A stretch of DNA of 64,000 nt. Source: Tubulanus polymorphus. Taxonomy: Eukaryota; Nemertea; Palaeonemertea; Tubulaniformes; Tubulanidae. Of the stretch, positions 23,601-35,700 are shown piece after piece (within the stretch, counting starts at the first letter, position 1; each line of letters begins with the position of its first letter). The stretch is from contig NC_134028.1 in NCBI RefSeq assembly GCF_964204645.1, positions 19,876,153 to 19,940,152 of the forward strand. Reading direction: 5' to 3'. The notes under the pieces are model-generated. The model made no database searches. It was not told the origin of the DNA and was given only the letters and a program-made list of their open reading frames with translations. The translations under genes and the position numbers were made by a program.

Positions 23601-26600
23601 GCTTCGTCTTTATATATCATAGCACTTTCCATCCATCCCGGTTTCGTAGATGATTGACAAAATATCAAGTTCTCAATAGCGGCTCTAATCGGGTGTAAGT
23701 CCATTCCATTACTAATTAATTTGTCGTTGAATCGTACCTCGACGTCACTGAATAGTGACTGAGCGTAATTAATAAGGGTAGCTACGGGATCATCTGCTTT
23801 GTCATTGTTCATCGGACTGCCATCGCCCTTTACAATTTTAAACGTTGCATCTAACCACGTGTGGTTTAAATCTAGATAATGTTGTGAGTTACCGGTTATA
23901 AGAAAATCGATATTTCCGCTATCCGTAATTGTAGCTAACGGTTGATATTTAGCATAATGTGCGGACTCCATAGTGATATTAGTCATCGGCAGTGAAAAGA
24001 TGTCCAATTCACTCTTGAGTGCAGGGTGCGAGTCTTTGTGTACTTTCAAACCCATGTTATATCAGTGTTGATGTTGGCGATAACAATGAAGATGTTAACA
24101 ATGATAACGATCAGTTAATTAATATGCTTCCAGGCTTTCGATTGTTCCACGTTGACGTTTCACCCGACGTCTATTCGACTTCGATTTTACTTTACGTTTT
24201 CTCTGATTATTCGGGGCTTTTAATACATTTCGAACGGCTGTTTTACCGTTATTCAATAACGATTCTCCTAGATCTCTTCCACCAATGACGTCACCTATTG
24301 TGTTGACACCGGCTTTAACTATATGTGGTGCTGCTTTCTTTGCAATTGTCTTAAACAAAGGGATCGCTCCCCTGAATAATCCTCCCAGAATAGATCCGAT
24401 TCCTGCTCCTTTTTGTATCGGTCTACCGTGATAGAAATCATTCCCGCCACCCGCCTGCCGTAAATAATAATTACAGCAAGCGTCTTGATCTATGATACAT
24501 TCGGTTTTCATAGTAACAACTTTCGTCTAAAATGTAACACGAGGGATACTTTGCCCCTTTTAAAGATGGGCGGAGTACCACTGTCCTTAAACATATAGAT
24601 TTCAATAACGTCCAGTCGATTACTCCTGAGCGGAAGATAATAAGGTCGTCTAAATTCACGATCTATAACTGTTTGATTTATATCGTTTACACCTACAATC
24701 CTTAACAAAGGTGCGCTATCGTGTCCAACTTGTTGATGTTGAATTAACTCTGAATAGATTAAGATGTTATGATTATCGGCCATAAGGTCGACCGGTCTAG
24801 ACGCTATGACCTCGACGTAGCCGAAGTTATCGGATGAACTTGCTTTTCCTATGATTTTAGTTTCGGTAATATCATCACTAAAAATGTCGGCGTCGACTAC
24901 ATGCATCGAAGGGAAGCCCAACACCCAGGCTAATTCCTTCCTGAACTTAATTTTCGCGTTAGCGGATAATCTAATCGAAACTCGTTGGCTTATCTCATTA
25001 TACATTAGTTGTATTTTATTCGCTGCCGGTGATCGCGTTATAACCGAGTTCACATGTTCTATCAATGTTTCGATATTTCTATACACACCGCCTGGCACGC
25101 TATACGCGTCACTCCATTGTCCATCACCAGAGTCCACATAAAATTCTCCAGTAATTACGTTGTCGAATTCGCAATTGAAATTTATGTGAACTAACGCGAC
25201 TTCCCAATTACCTTCTAGGTTAATCGTCCCTCTCAATTTAACTTTAAACTTTTCTTGAGAGTTTCCTGGAAATTCATCCACGCTTCCATCGCTCAATAAT
25301 GTTAGATAAAAGTCATGCATTCTTCTTCTTTAGTTCTCGTGCCGGAATCCACGAATTGAATTTCGTCGGGTATCCCAACCACTTCACGAGCAACTCGCGG
25401 TTTCTTCCTCGACCGCGTCTTCTTATAATCTTCTCCACTCGGTAATCATCGTCGTTTTTAATTACTTTTTGTAATTCGTGACGATAGAATTGTCCCTGAA
25501 CCTGCTCACCCATTTGATCTATAACGTTATATGTCGGTGGGTTGTGCGGGATCTGTTTTGAAACCGAGAATATTTCGTGCGACCATCCGGGTAAATAACC
25601 CTTGTCGAAATCTTTCTTATATCTTGTGATTCTGACGGTATCCCCAATGGAAAACTTGTACTGTTTGTTCATAAGAGACTCTTTTCCGTATAGGTTTTCC
25701 CACACCAACTTCTCATTATTTTCACTAACTTGAGACGGGTTCATTTTTATCGACCTATGATACGAATTGTTGTAGGCATTTATAATCTTAGGAAGAACAT
25801 CTATATAGGTTTTCGTCTTGTACGCGGTCATATAGCGGAATAATCTTCCCTTTAACGTTCTGATGAATCGCTCGACAATACTACATTTCACTGTATCCTC
25901 GCTCGTAAAGTGATGAATGTTATACTTCTTTGTTATCTTACTAAAATATGCATTCAAAAATTCTTTGCCCTTATCACTTTGAACTTTTTTCATACGACTT
26001 TTAATCGCTATACCTTCGAATGCGCTACTAACTTCTCCACCATTTTTCGACTTTAGGGGTATGGCGTAAGCGAATTTAGAAAAAACGTCGATCGAAACCA
26101 GTAGATATTTAATTCCTTTATTATACTTAGATATATTCGATAAATCACACAAATCGATTTGATGCTGTTGATTGATACCGGATACTATTGTTCTATTCCT
26201 CTTGAAACGCACGCGAGTAGGACGATGAAGCGTATATGCCTCTTGCGATTTCAGAAAGTCTCTAATAACGTCTATACCAATTTCATTTCCGGACAGCTTC
26301 GCGGTGCGATGTAATGCATTCAAACCACCGAATGCGCTTGGGTTTTCTGGGTTGTAGTACAGGTTGTTCAGTATCTTTTTCAAGTCCGAGGTCAGGCGAG
26401 TCGACATCGTCTTTCACTTTTGACTGTTGCACACAACACGAAATGTTGAATTTTTTACAATTAATGTTAATGAGCGATTGCGGTAAACAATCAGACTTCA
26501 TCATTTCGTTATCCCGATTATTCACACATATGCATATTGAACAACACATGCGGCAACACCGAAATCATCTGCTTTAAAGATTTACACCCGCTAATAATCA

Positions 26601-29600
26601 CACATCCCTTATGTTGTATTATAAATGTAACATTTCCACAGCGAGATATGAGGCTGGGGGTGATCTCCGGATCATATCGTCCACCTAATAACGTGTGTAG
26701 TTGGGATAAGTTAACTTTAATTCCCGTTCTCGCAACACCTGTCATTGTTTGAATTTTAAATTCTGTCAATCTAACGGCGGCAGTGGTATTAATCTTTTGT
26801 ATCAATCTAGCAAATCGTCGCACACTGGTATAACTCTCGCTGGATGACTTTGCTCCGTTACATACTATTCTCCCGCTTGCGAATAATAGACACGTGCCCC
26901 TGATGCGCTTATTCCTAAGAATTAATGCGTTAAATTTACGAGGGTTGTACACTACGTTTGACATTGTCCTAGACAACTCCTCTAGATTGAGCTTACAATT
27001 AAGATTTGCAGTCGCTACTACATTAACAACGTCGATCATTTCTGATGTTACCATTACGAGAACTAGATACTAAATGAACTTGGATAAAATGAGATAGAAT
27101 CTAAATTTTCTCCATTCATTCTCTTTCAGATATAGATCACTCGACGACAACGACGACGACGACGTATATTAGAATTTCAAACTTACATTAGATTCATCAA
27201 AACGTATCAAGACAATCGAATAAAAAAGGTAATCCGATGATAAATTAGCTTTATCATTATTATTATTATTACTATTATTATTATCATTATATTCTACAAA
27301 TACACTAAACAAAAATATGTTCACATATAAATCCAATTTTCGAAATCTATATCTTTAGAATTTTTAGATGGCGTAGTCATCCTCCTCCTCTTCGTCATCT
27401 TTGCTTCGAATTCATTCTTAACGTTCGGGCGATTGTTAATTAATTTATTTCTAACGAATTTATTCGGGATAAACGTCTGTGGAACGGACATATCTTGTAA
27501 TGCCTTGATGAAATCGTCGAGTCCGTTCATTTGTTGAGACTTGTTAGGTGTCATGCAGAGATTGATTAAATCGACGATATTACTATCATCTCTTTTGACT
27601 CCTTTTACTATTATCTCCCCCTTATCGGTCCATGACAATATTTCGGAATATCGCTTTATTCGCTCCAATAACATTTCCGATTTCTTTCTATAGTTTTTCG
27701 GTACGTTATTCAAAATTTCCTGGTCGAATTCACTTTTAGTTTCGGTAGTTCGTTTTAAATCACGATCGGTATTCAATGCACTGCTTTTACTTACTATGTT
27801 AGAATTAGTGATCGTCGACTCCTTTGAATGTTTTTCGATTTGCATTAGTTTATTCAACGCGTCGTTATACATCTTCAATTTCACGTCGTCCTTCACATCA
27901 TTATCCATTTGAAGGATATCGGACATTTGACTTTCTATATTTTTCACGCGATTCGTTTCACCACTCGAAGATTCTCGCTTGTCATCGGTTGATGTGATTT
28001 TTTCAATCATGGGAATAAATGATCCCGGAACAACGTAAAGTTTTTCAACGTTCTTCATTCCATAAACCCGAGTAGTCGACCGATTCCTTTCAGTATCAGT
28101 CCAAGGAAACCGCCTTTTTGCACGATTAATGATTTTTTCGATTTAATCGGTACTCGTCTATTAGCGAGAATTCGAATCCACTTCTTATGTCGCTTCAATT
28201 TCTTTTTATCCGATTCGCTGTGTTTGATATTCCCTCTTAATGAATTTATACAGACTTCGCAAATAACTTTCACTAATCTGTTCGACGATGATGACAGAAT
28301 CGCATCGCGCATATTTTTCTTTCCATCGCATAAAAGTCTTAAGTGAGGAGCGAATTCCTTCAAATGCAAGTGGTTCCTCATTTTATCAATTGACGATGTT
28401 CGCGTGAAATTACATTATTTAATACTTTTTATCTTATAATAAATATGATATCCCTCGCTGGGAAATATTCGTGTGCGTAATCTCCATTTGTCCGACGTTT
28501 GTGGTTTGAAATCACAAAATAGATATCCACGCGGTGAAATTGAGGTCGCATCTGTAAACGCCTCCTCGAGCGATTTACCTAACCCGGACTGCATCGCTAA
28601 AGTCTTTACTTGGAGTCGATCCCTCGGATGCTTGAATAGAACTATATAATGCGTGTTTAACGATATTGTCCGAAAATGAGGTCCTCTCGGGAAAAGGGTT
28701 TGCGATATTAGAATCACTTGAAGTTTTCTATGATGACTACCACGTGTAAAAATGGTCTCCAATAATTTGGGGTCGCACTCGTTCAATACATCATCCAAAA
28801 TAAGTAGTTTTGTTGTCTCTGAACCTGACAAACTTTCGTACAATTCCTCTGTTAAACCCTTAATAAACTCAACTCCCTCTGTATCGTGATAGATTTCCTG
28901 ATCTTCGGCGTACACCCAAACTATACGATCGGGAAATGGATCGAACATTCTTTCTTCAATCAATCTTTTAGTAAAGACTGTCTTCCCGATACCAGTCATT
29001 CCATTGATAATCGACGTGAACCATCCTTGCAATTTAGTCGGCGGTAAATCAGCTATTTCCATTGCCCCCTTTTACCACAGATTAACAGAATCAAAATTAA
29101 CAGCGATCTATCCAAAACACGTTCATTTTAAAGATTATTATCCACACATTATATTTATTTCTGTCTTCCTTTCTTTTTCTTTAGATGGCACAGAAACAAG
29201 TATCAGAACGACTCAGCTTTGGACCAGTCGCCCTACCCAAGCGGTATGGGTGCACAATGTGCGAGCTGGTGTTCGCACACGCCAGCTCGAGATCCCGGCA
29301 CATTAACCGGGTGCACAAAAAGAGTAAACCGCTTTGTGCCAAATGCGGGGAGGGGTTTAGCACGACGGCCTACCGGGACAGGCACCAATCACGTTGTGCG
29401 AGACCCCTCCCAATCCCAGCGGCACGACGGCGACTGGTCCTTGAAGCACCGGCACCGCCAGCAGCAGCAGTAGGGGCGCCGCCAGCAGCAGCAGTGCCAG
29501 CAGCAGCAGTAGGGGCGCCGCCAGCAGCATCAGTGCCAGCAGCAGCAGTGCCAGCAGCAGTATTGCCAGCAGCAGCAGTAGGGGCGCCACCAGCAGCATC

Positions 29601-29723
29601 AGTGCCAGCAGCAGTATTGCCAGCAGCAGCAGTAGGGGCCCCACCAGCAGCAGCAGCAGTGCCAGCAGCAGTGCCAGCAGTAGTAGGGGCACCACCAGCA
29701 GCAGCAGGGGCACCACCAGCAGC

Positions 29724-29758
<35 letters not shown>

Positions 29759-32700
29759 GGGCACCACTGGAATGGGAATGGGAAGAGTTACCGGATCTTG
29801 ATGAGGAAACTCTTGCCCTCATCGGGATCCGGCAAGGTGGCGCCTTAGAGGGGTATGTACGAAAATACGAGTTCCCATCCACTGAAAACAACAAGTTTGA
29901 TTTGATTAAATTTTATAACGATATCAAACCGCATCTCATCCGACTGCTTAAAGATGATTTAAGTAGATTGGGTGGGATAAAATGGTTTACCAGCATTCAT
30001 ATAATTTTAGAAAAAGATATCGATGGTGTCCATCAACAAAGGACTGTGTATTTTACTAGCCACACTCGAAGTGCTTTCAATGGTGAACAATTTGACGAGC
30101 TCTTGGATCAGGCTAAGAATAAAATGATCCAATTATTGGAACAATACAATACTGAGGGTACTGGTTGGAGGTTTGATTATGTCGAAGTGTTCGATCTACA
30201 CGTCGGCATATATGAACCATTAGGTGGAGGTTCGTATATACCCTCTCCTCGTGTAATCGTTTCACGAGGAGGGGTTATAAATATCCAAAATTTCGACAAT
30301 ATGTGCTTTCTTTGGTCTATACTCGCCCACCTCCACCGAATGGACACGAACCCCCAACGAGTATCTAAGTATTTACGGTACAGAGACGAATTGAATATGA
30401 ACAATATCAATTATCCAGTAACCGTAGAACAAATACCCATTTTCGAACAGCAAAACGATATATCAGTTAACGTATTTGCCTATGAGGATGGAAATATTTT
30501 TGTTCGTCGTTTGAGTGATAATCCACGCGCAAATCATGTTAATTTATTATTACTAGTTGATAACGATAACGCCCATTATTGTTTGATAAATGACCTTAGT
30601 AAATTCCTTTTCCATCTAAACAAAAAGAAAGCCAAATGTTTTTGGTGTTTTAAGTGCATGCACTCTTTTTTATCGCAAGAAAATCTTGATGTTCATACTC
30701 GGTACTGTATTCAAGGAATACAAAAGACAATCATGCCACCGACAGATGAGAATGTCTTGAAATTTGTTAATGTCACAAAACAGCACAAACTGCCATATGT
30801 GATATATGCTGACTTCGAAATGTTTTTAGAACCGATTGAGGGGTGTAAATTGAACCAGAATCAATCTTGGACATATCGTTATCAGGTTCATGAACCGTGT
30901 GGATTTTGTTTTAAAGTCGTTGGCCCTGACACCAGACATTCCCATCCGACAGTCCTTTATAGAGGAGACGATGTTATGAAGAAATTCTTAACATCCCTCC
31001 TCGAAAAAGCAGAGGAAATATTACAGGAATACAAAAATCCTCAACCTTTGGTTATGAACGACGTCGATGAAACACACTTCAAATCAACTGATATTTGTCA
31101 TATATGTAAGGAAACCATAAATGGTAAGAAATGTCGGGATCACGATCATATAACCGGCAAATACAGAGGCCCAGCTTGTAATTCATGTAATCTGAGTTAT
31201 AGGGTTCCTAATTTCATACCTGTGATATTTCATAACTTGAAAAGTTATGACAGTCATGAAATTATTAGATCATTGGGCTTGGTTGAATTTAGGGGGTATA
31301 GAATTTCAGTGATCCCGACGAACACTGAAAAGTTTATCGGATTTACACTTGGTCCCCTACGCTTCATCGACTCGTTGGCATTTCTCAATACCTCTCTCAG
31401 TACTCTTACGGAAAATTTGGTCAATTCGGGTAGAGAGAAATTCATTCATTTAAACTCGGAGTTCCCCGCCAATAAACTTGATCTTTTATTACGTAAAGGT
31501 GTTTACCCATACGACTACATGACAGGTTCGGAGAAATTTAATGAGACAAGTCTCCCTCCTAAGGAGGCATTTACCAACACCCTGACGAACACTGAAATTT
31601 CGGTAGATGACTACAAACATGCACAGAATATTTGGTCGCAGTTTAACATGGCAAACATGGGCGAGTATCACGATCTCTATCTTAGAACCGACGTATTGCT
31701 ACTTTCAGATATTTTCGAGGAATTCCGCAAGTTCGCTCATAAGAGCTACGGATTAGATCCTTGTCATTACTACACTCTACCCGGCTACTCATGGGATGCC
31801 TGCTTGAAACTGACAAAAGTCGAACTTCAATTGTTCACTGAAGTCGATATGTATTTGTTCATAGAACAGGGGATACGCGGCGGAATATCTGTTATTACCC
31901 ATCGATATTTCGAGGCTAATAACAAGTATTTCGCCGATTACGACGAGGCCAAGGAGTCATCTTATATCATGTATTTAGATGCTAATAATCTGTATGGGTG
32001 GGCAATGTCTCAGGCATTGCCTGTTGGTGAATTTAGGTGGTTAGAAACAGAAAACGATCCCCTTTGGCCCGACGCTCAGGATATTTTAACGATGACGGAC
32101 GACGCCCATTTCGGCATGATACTCGAAGTGGACCTTGAATACGGTGCCGAGTTACACGATCTACATAACGATTTACCGTTAGCTCCGGAGCGCATGTTAG
32201 TCAACGAAGATTTAATGTTATCTCCGTATCAAAAGCTTCTATTTCAGACTTTGAAACTATCGTCCAGCAAGATACACAAGCTTATCCCTAATCTTTACAA
32301 TAAAACTCGGTATATTGTTCATTATAGGAATTTGAGGCTTTACATGAAACTTGGTATGAAATTAACAAAGATTCATCGTGTTCTCCATTTTCGACAATCA
32401 GCCTGGATGTCACCGTACATTGCTTTGAATACCGAATTCCGAAAAAATGCGAAATCCAATTTTGAGAAAGATATGTACAAATTACTGAATAATGCAAGTT
32501 TTGGCAAGACAATGGAGAACATTAGGAATCGAATCAACTACCAAATTATTAACGAACCGGGGAAATTGAGAAAAGCTCTAGCGAAGCCATCTACGATTTC
32601 ATGGAACATTATTTCGGAGAATGTTGTGGGGGTAAAAAAACAGCAGATTTCGATCAAGTTGGATAAGCCTGTGTATCTTGGCTTTTCAATTTTAGACATA

Positions 32701-35700
32701 AGCAAAACGTTAATGTATGATTTTCATTATAACACCATCAAGGCAGGATACGGGGATAACGCTAAACTTCTTTTTACAGATACGGATAGTTTAACGTACG
32801 CTATTCGCAGCAACGATTTGTACACGGATATGGCGGGGATTTCCGACCAGTTCGACTTTTCAGCCTATCCCACCGGCCATCCTTTATTCTCGGACAAAAA
32901 TAAGAAAGTACTAGGCAAATTTAAGGATGAGACCAATTCTTTTCCCGTTAAAGTGTTCTGCGGTTTACGGAGTAAGATGTATTCAATGACATATCTTTCT
33001 CCGGATAACAACGGAACACTTGTGGAAAAGAAAACTGCAAAAGGTGTTGCGAAGTACGTCGTTAAGCAGTCCGTATCCCATAATAACTACGTTGATTGCT
33101 TGCGTAATCAATCACGTATGATGGCTAACATGCGGTCTATCCGGAGCTTCAATCATAAGTTACATTCAGTTAATTTAAATAAAGTCGGATTATCACCATA
33201 CGACGACAAACGTTATATACTAGATGATGGTGTAAGCACATATGCTTATGGTCATCATAAAATTCCGGAGATAAATCATCATTAAAAGAACAAGTCGTTA
33301 TACTTAATATATATTTGCATATCTTTATTTATTCATAGTTATAAACATTGATTTATTTACACTCACTTATACATGCGTTTATGTTTTCAGTTTTACTTTA
33401 AACTATTTAACTAATATATATATATTTATTTATTTATCTATTTATTTAAGATTATATGAAAGTTGGTAAACCATTGGTTTAATATCGTTATAAGTGTTTT
33501 CTATATTTCTTTTTATTTCAGGGATGGGATCTAACTCGTACCCCCTCTAAGCGCACCTTTTCCCGTTTTTTTTTTTTTTTTCCTTTTCTACTTTTTTATG
33601 CCAATTTCCCTATAATTCATTTTTAAAATAAATAAAGAAAAAACCAGCATTTGATTATTAACATAATTCATGACTTTAGTTTTTGATATTTATCTATATA
33701 TGGATTGAGGATACAGGAGATACATATATTCATTAATCATCGATTTGGAATACAGGATGAGGATTACAGTAAACACACTGGAGAGCACCCATCTGATTCT
33801 GATGATCATCATTGAACATACACGCTTTCATCCCAACGAGTTCAGGTTCCAAATCAACGAAAGAAATATTCATCAGTTTCTCCCACTGTTTTTCAGATAG
33901 TTCTATCCCGGTTTTCGTATGAACTCGTTGTTCCGTTGCAGCTATATAACAAAAATATCTAATGTCGATTATAACCTTATTGAAACGTTTGAACACGGTC
34001 ACGTATCGGTTCCTACCGACGTGTAATCGAAAATCCTCTATGATATTATTGTTATTGTTGCTTTCATTAAACGAATTGATGGCGGAATTTATGGAATCTC
34101 TATGCCAGTCGAGATTAGCCCATTCTTGCAGGTGTAGGCTAATGCCGCGTTTCGTTGGAAATAATCGAAGGTCATCACTGAGTTCATAAGTTCGTATGTC
34201 AACACGTTTAACATCCTGCCACTCGCTGACACACGCAAACACTAAATTGCCCAGATAATGACGTTTCACATCCGCTTTCGCATAGACGTATTCTTCTTTA
34301 GACTCACTCAGTTTTATATCCGTTTGTACACAAGCATTCTCTTTAACAACCGTATCTATGACAAAAGAAAAGATAATATGGTTACATTACAAGTGAAACA
34401 ATAAATAACTCAAAGGAGGAGAGGATGTTTTACAAACAAACAAATTAATTACACATACATACCAGGCTTAGCAGCGTTAATATCTAGCTTTAAATTCTTG
34501 AAATTCAGTCTTCGAGGTCTCTTTTTTGGAGCATCAGGTTCAGACATGTTTCGTTTCAACACGGGAGTTGTGTGCGTATCCATGATCAACTCAACGAATG
34601 AAATCACCTTTGGAGAACACACGTTATATACCCCTCATGACGTCAGATATTTTTCAGAACGAGGATCGTAATCATCGAAACAATTGATAATTTGCATATG
34701 TTTATATTCATTCAGATCTAACCATATTCAAATGATCTCGTTTTTAAATTTCACACACACCAGCTCAATAGATTACCATAAAAACCGGTAACTAAATACC
34801 TAACTCAATAGTTAACCCACATTAGCTCCATATAACACATAGACATTAGCCCGATAACTAGTTCACATTAGCTCGGTATTAACATTCATTCACTCACATT
34901 AGCTCAATGTTAGCTCAGATTAGCTCAGATGTTAACCGACATTAGCTCAAATTAGCTCAGATGTTAACCGATATTAGCTCACATTAGCTCAACAGTTTGC
35001 TCAGATTAGCTCAGATGTTAACCAACATTAGCTCAGATTAGCTCAAAAGTTTGCTCAGATGTTAACCGACATTAGCTCAGATTAGCTCAAAAGTTAGCTC
35101 AGATTAGCTCAAAAGTTAGCTTACATTAGCTCAAAGTTAGCTCACATTAGCACAGTTAGCCCAAAAGTTAGCTGTGCCAGAACCCCCCTCTGACTATACT
35201 ACTGCTGAGTATTTCATAGTAGAGTATAGTATAGTATAGTAGTTTACTTGTCACCATCAATATGTAGAAAATGAATACCTTAAAACAAAATAGGTTACAG
35301 ACATTGAAGTGACAGGAGTCCGAGTAGAGCAATAAAGGCTGTATTTAAAAGGATGTTCAGGCACCTCGACATAAAAACGAACAAATAAAATAAAAGAAAT
35401 GAAAAGGGATGAAACGATGAAAAATGAAGATAAATTTATGTCATGCAGAAGTCTCTCTGAATGAAAATATATTTTAAAGTGTACATCAATCAAGCAGCTT
35501 ACTACTTACGAGGGTGCTGATAGTTGGGGCGGATTTAAAGTGCAGGTTGGCTTTGCCAAATTGAAGGAACTTTACAGAGGAACGGCTTATTGAAAATGCT
35601 AGTTTCGCGGGCCTAGATTCTGGGGTGGTTTCGAGCTCTGGTATTATATCTGTGATTAAATGAATTCCAATTAAATATATTTAGAATTTGTTGCGGAAGT

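Larger units (their letters stand above)
20738..35203. mobile_element. Complete Polinton/Maverick element, 14,466 bp
   Basis: Ends are AGTAGTATAGTCAGAGG and its reverse complement, giving the 5'-AG...CT-3' termini typical of Polintons. The terminal inverted repeats are 409 bp (20738-21146 and 34795-35203). The 6-bp target duplication GCTGAG is exact (20732-20737 and 35204-35209). It encodes the Polinton set (PolB, integrase, ATPase, protease, major and minor capsid proteins) plus TBP-like and tandem PC4-like genes. All genes but PolB run on the minus strand, the same strand as the host polycystin gene. It fills nearly all of one intron: without it the intron would be about 0.73 kb. Intact frames and matching TIRs point to a recent insertion. 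Polintons transpose by self-synthesis and may form virions; virion formation here is inference. Confidence 0.97.

Noticed and set aside
26283-26549. 88-codon Cys-rich minus-strand frame between TBP-like and integrase genes
   Set aside because: It overlaps the end of the TBP-like gene and the start of the integrase in another frame, with no family features; both neighbours are far better supported.
29357-29894. Long minus-strand Leu-rich and Ala-rich frames opposite the start of PolB
   Set aside because: They are by-products of the GC-rich CAGCAG/GGGGCGCC repeat inside PolB, whose plus-strand frame carries the zinc fingers and polymerase motifs.
20738-35203. CRISPR-like array reading of the GAGCTAAT repeats in the TIRs
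   Set aside because: Repeat units are irregular, lack unique spacers, and the host is an animal genome; they are part of Polinton TIRs.
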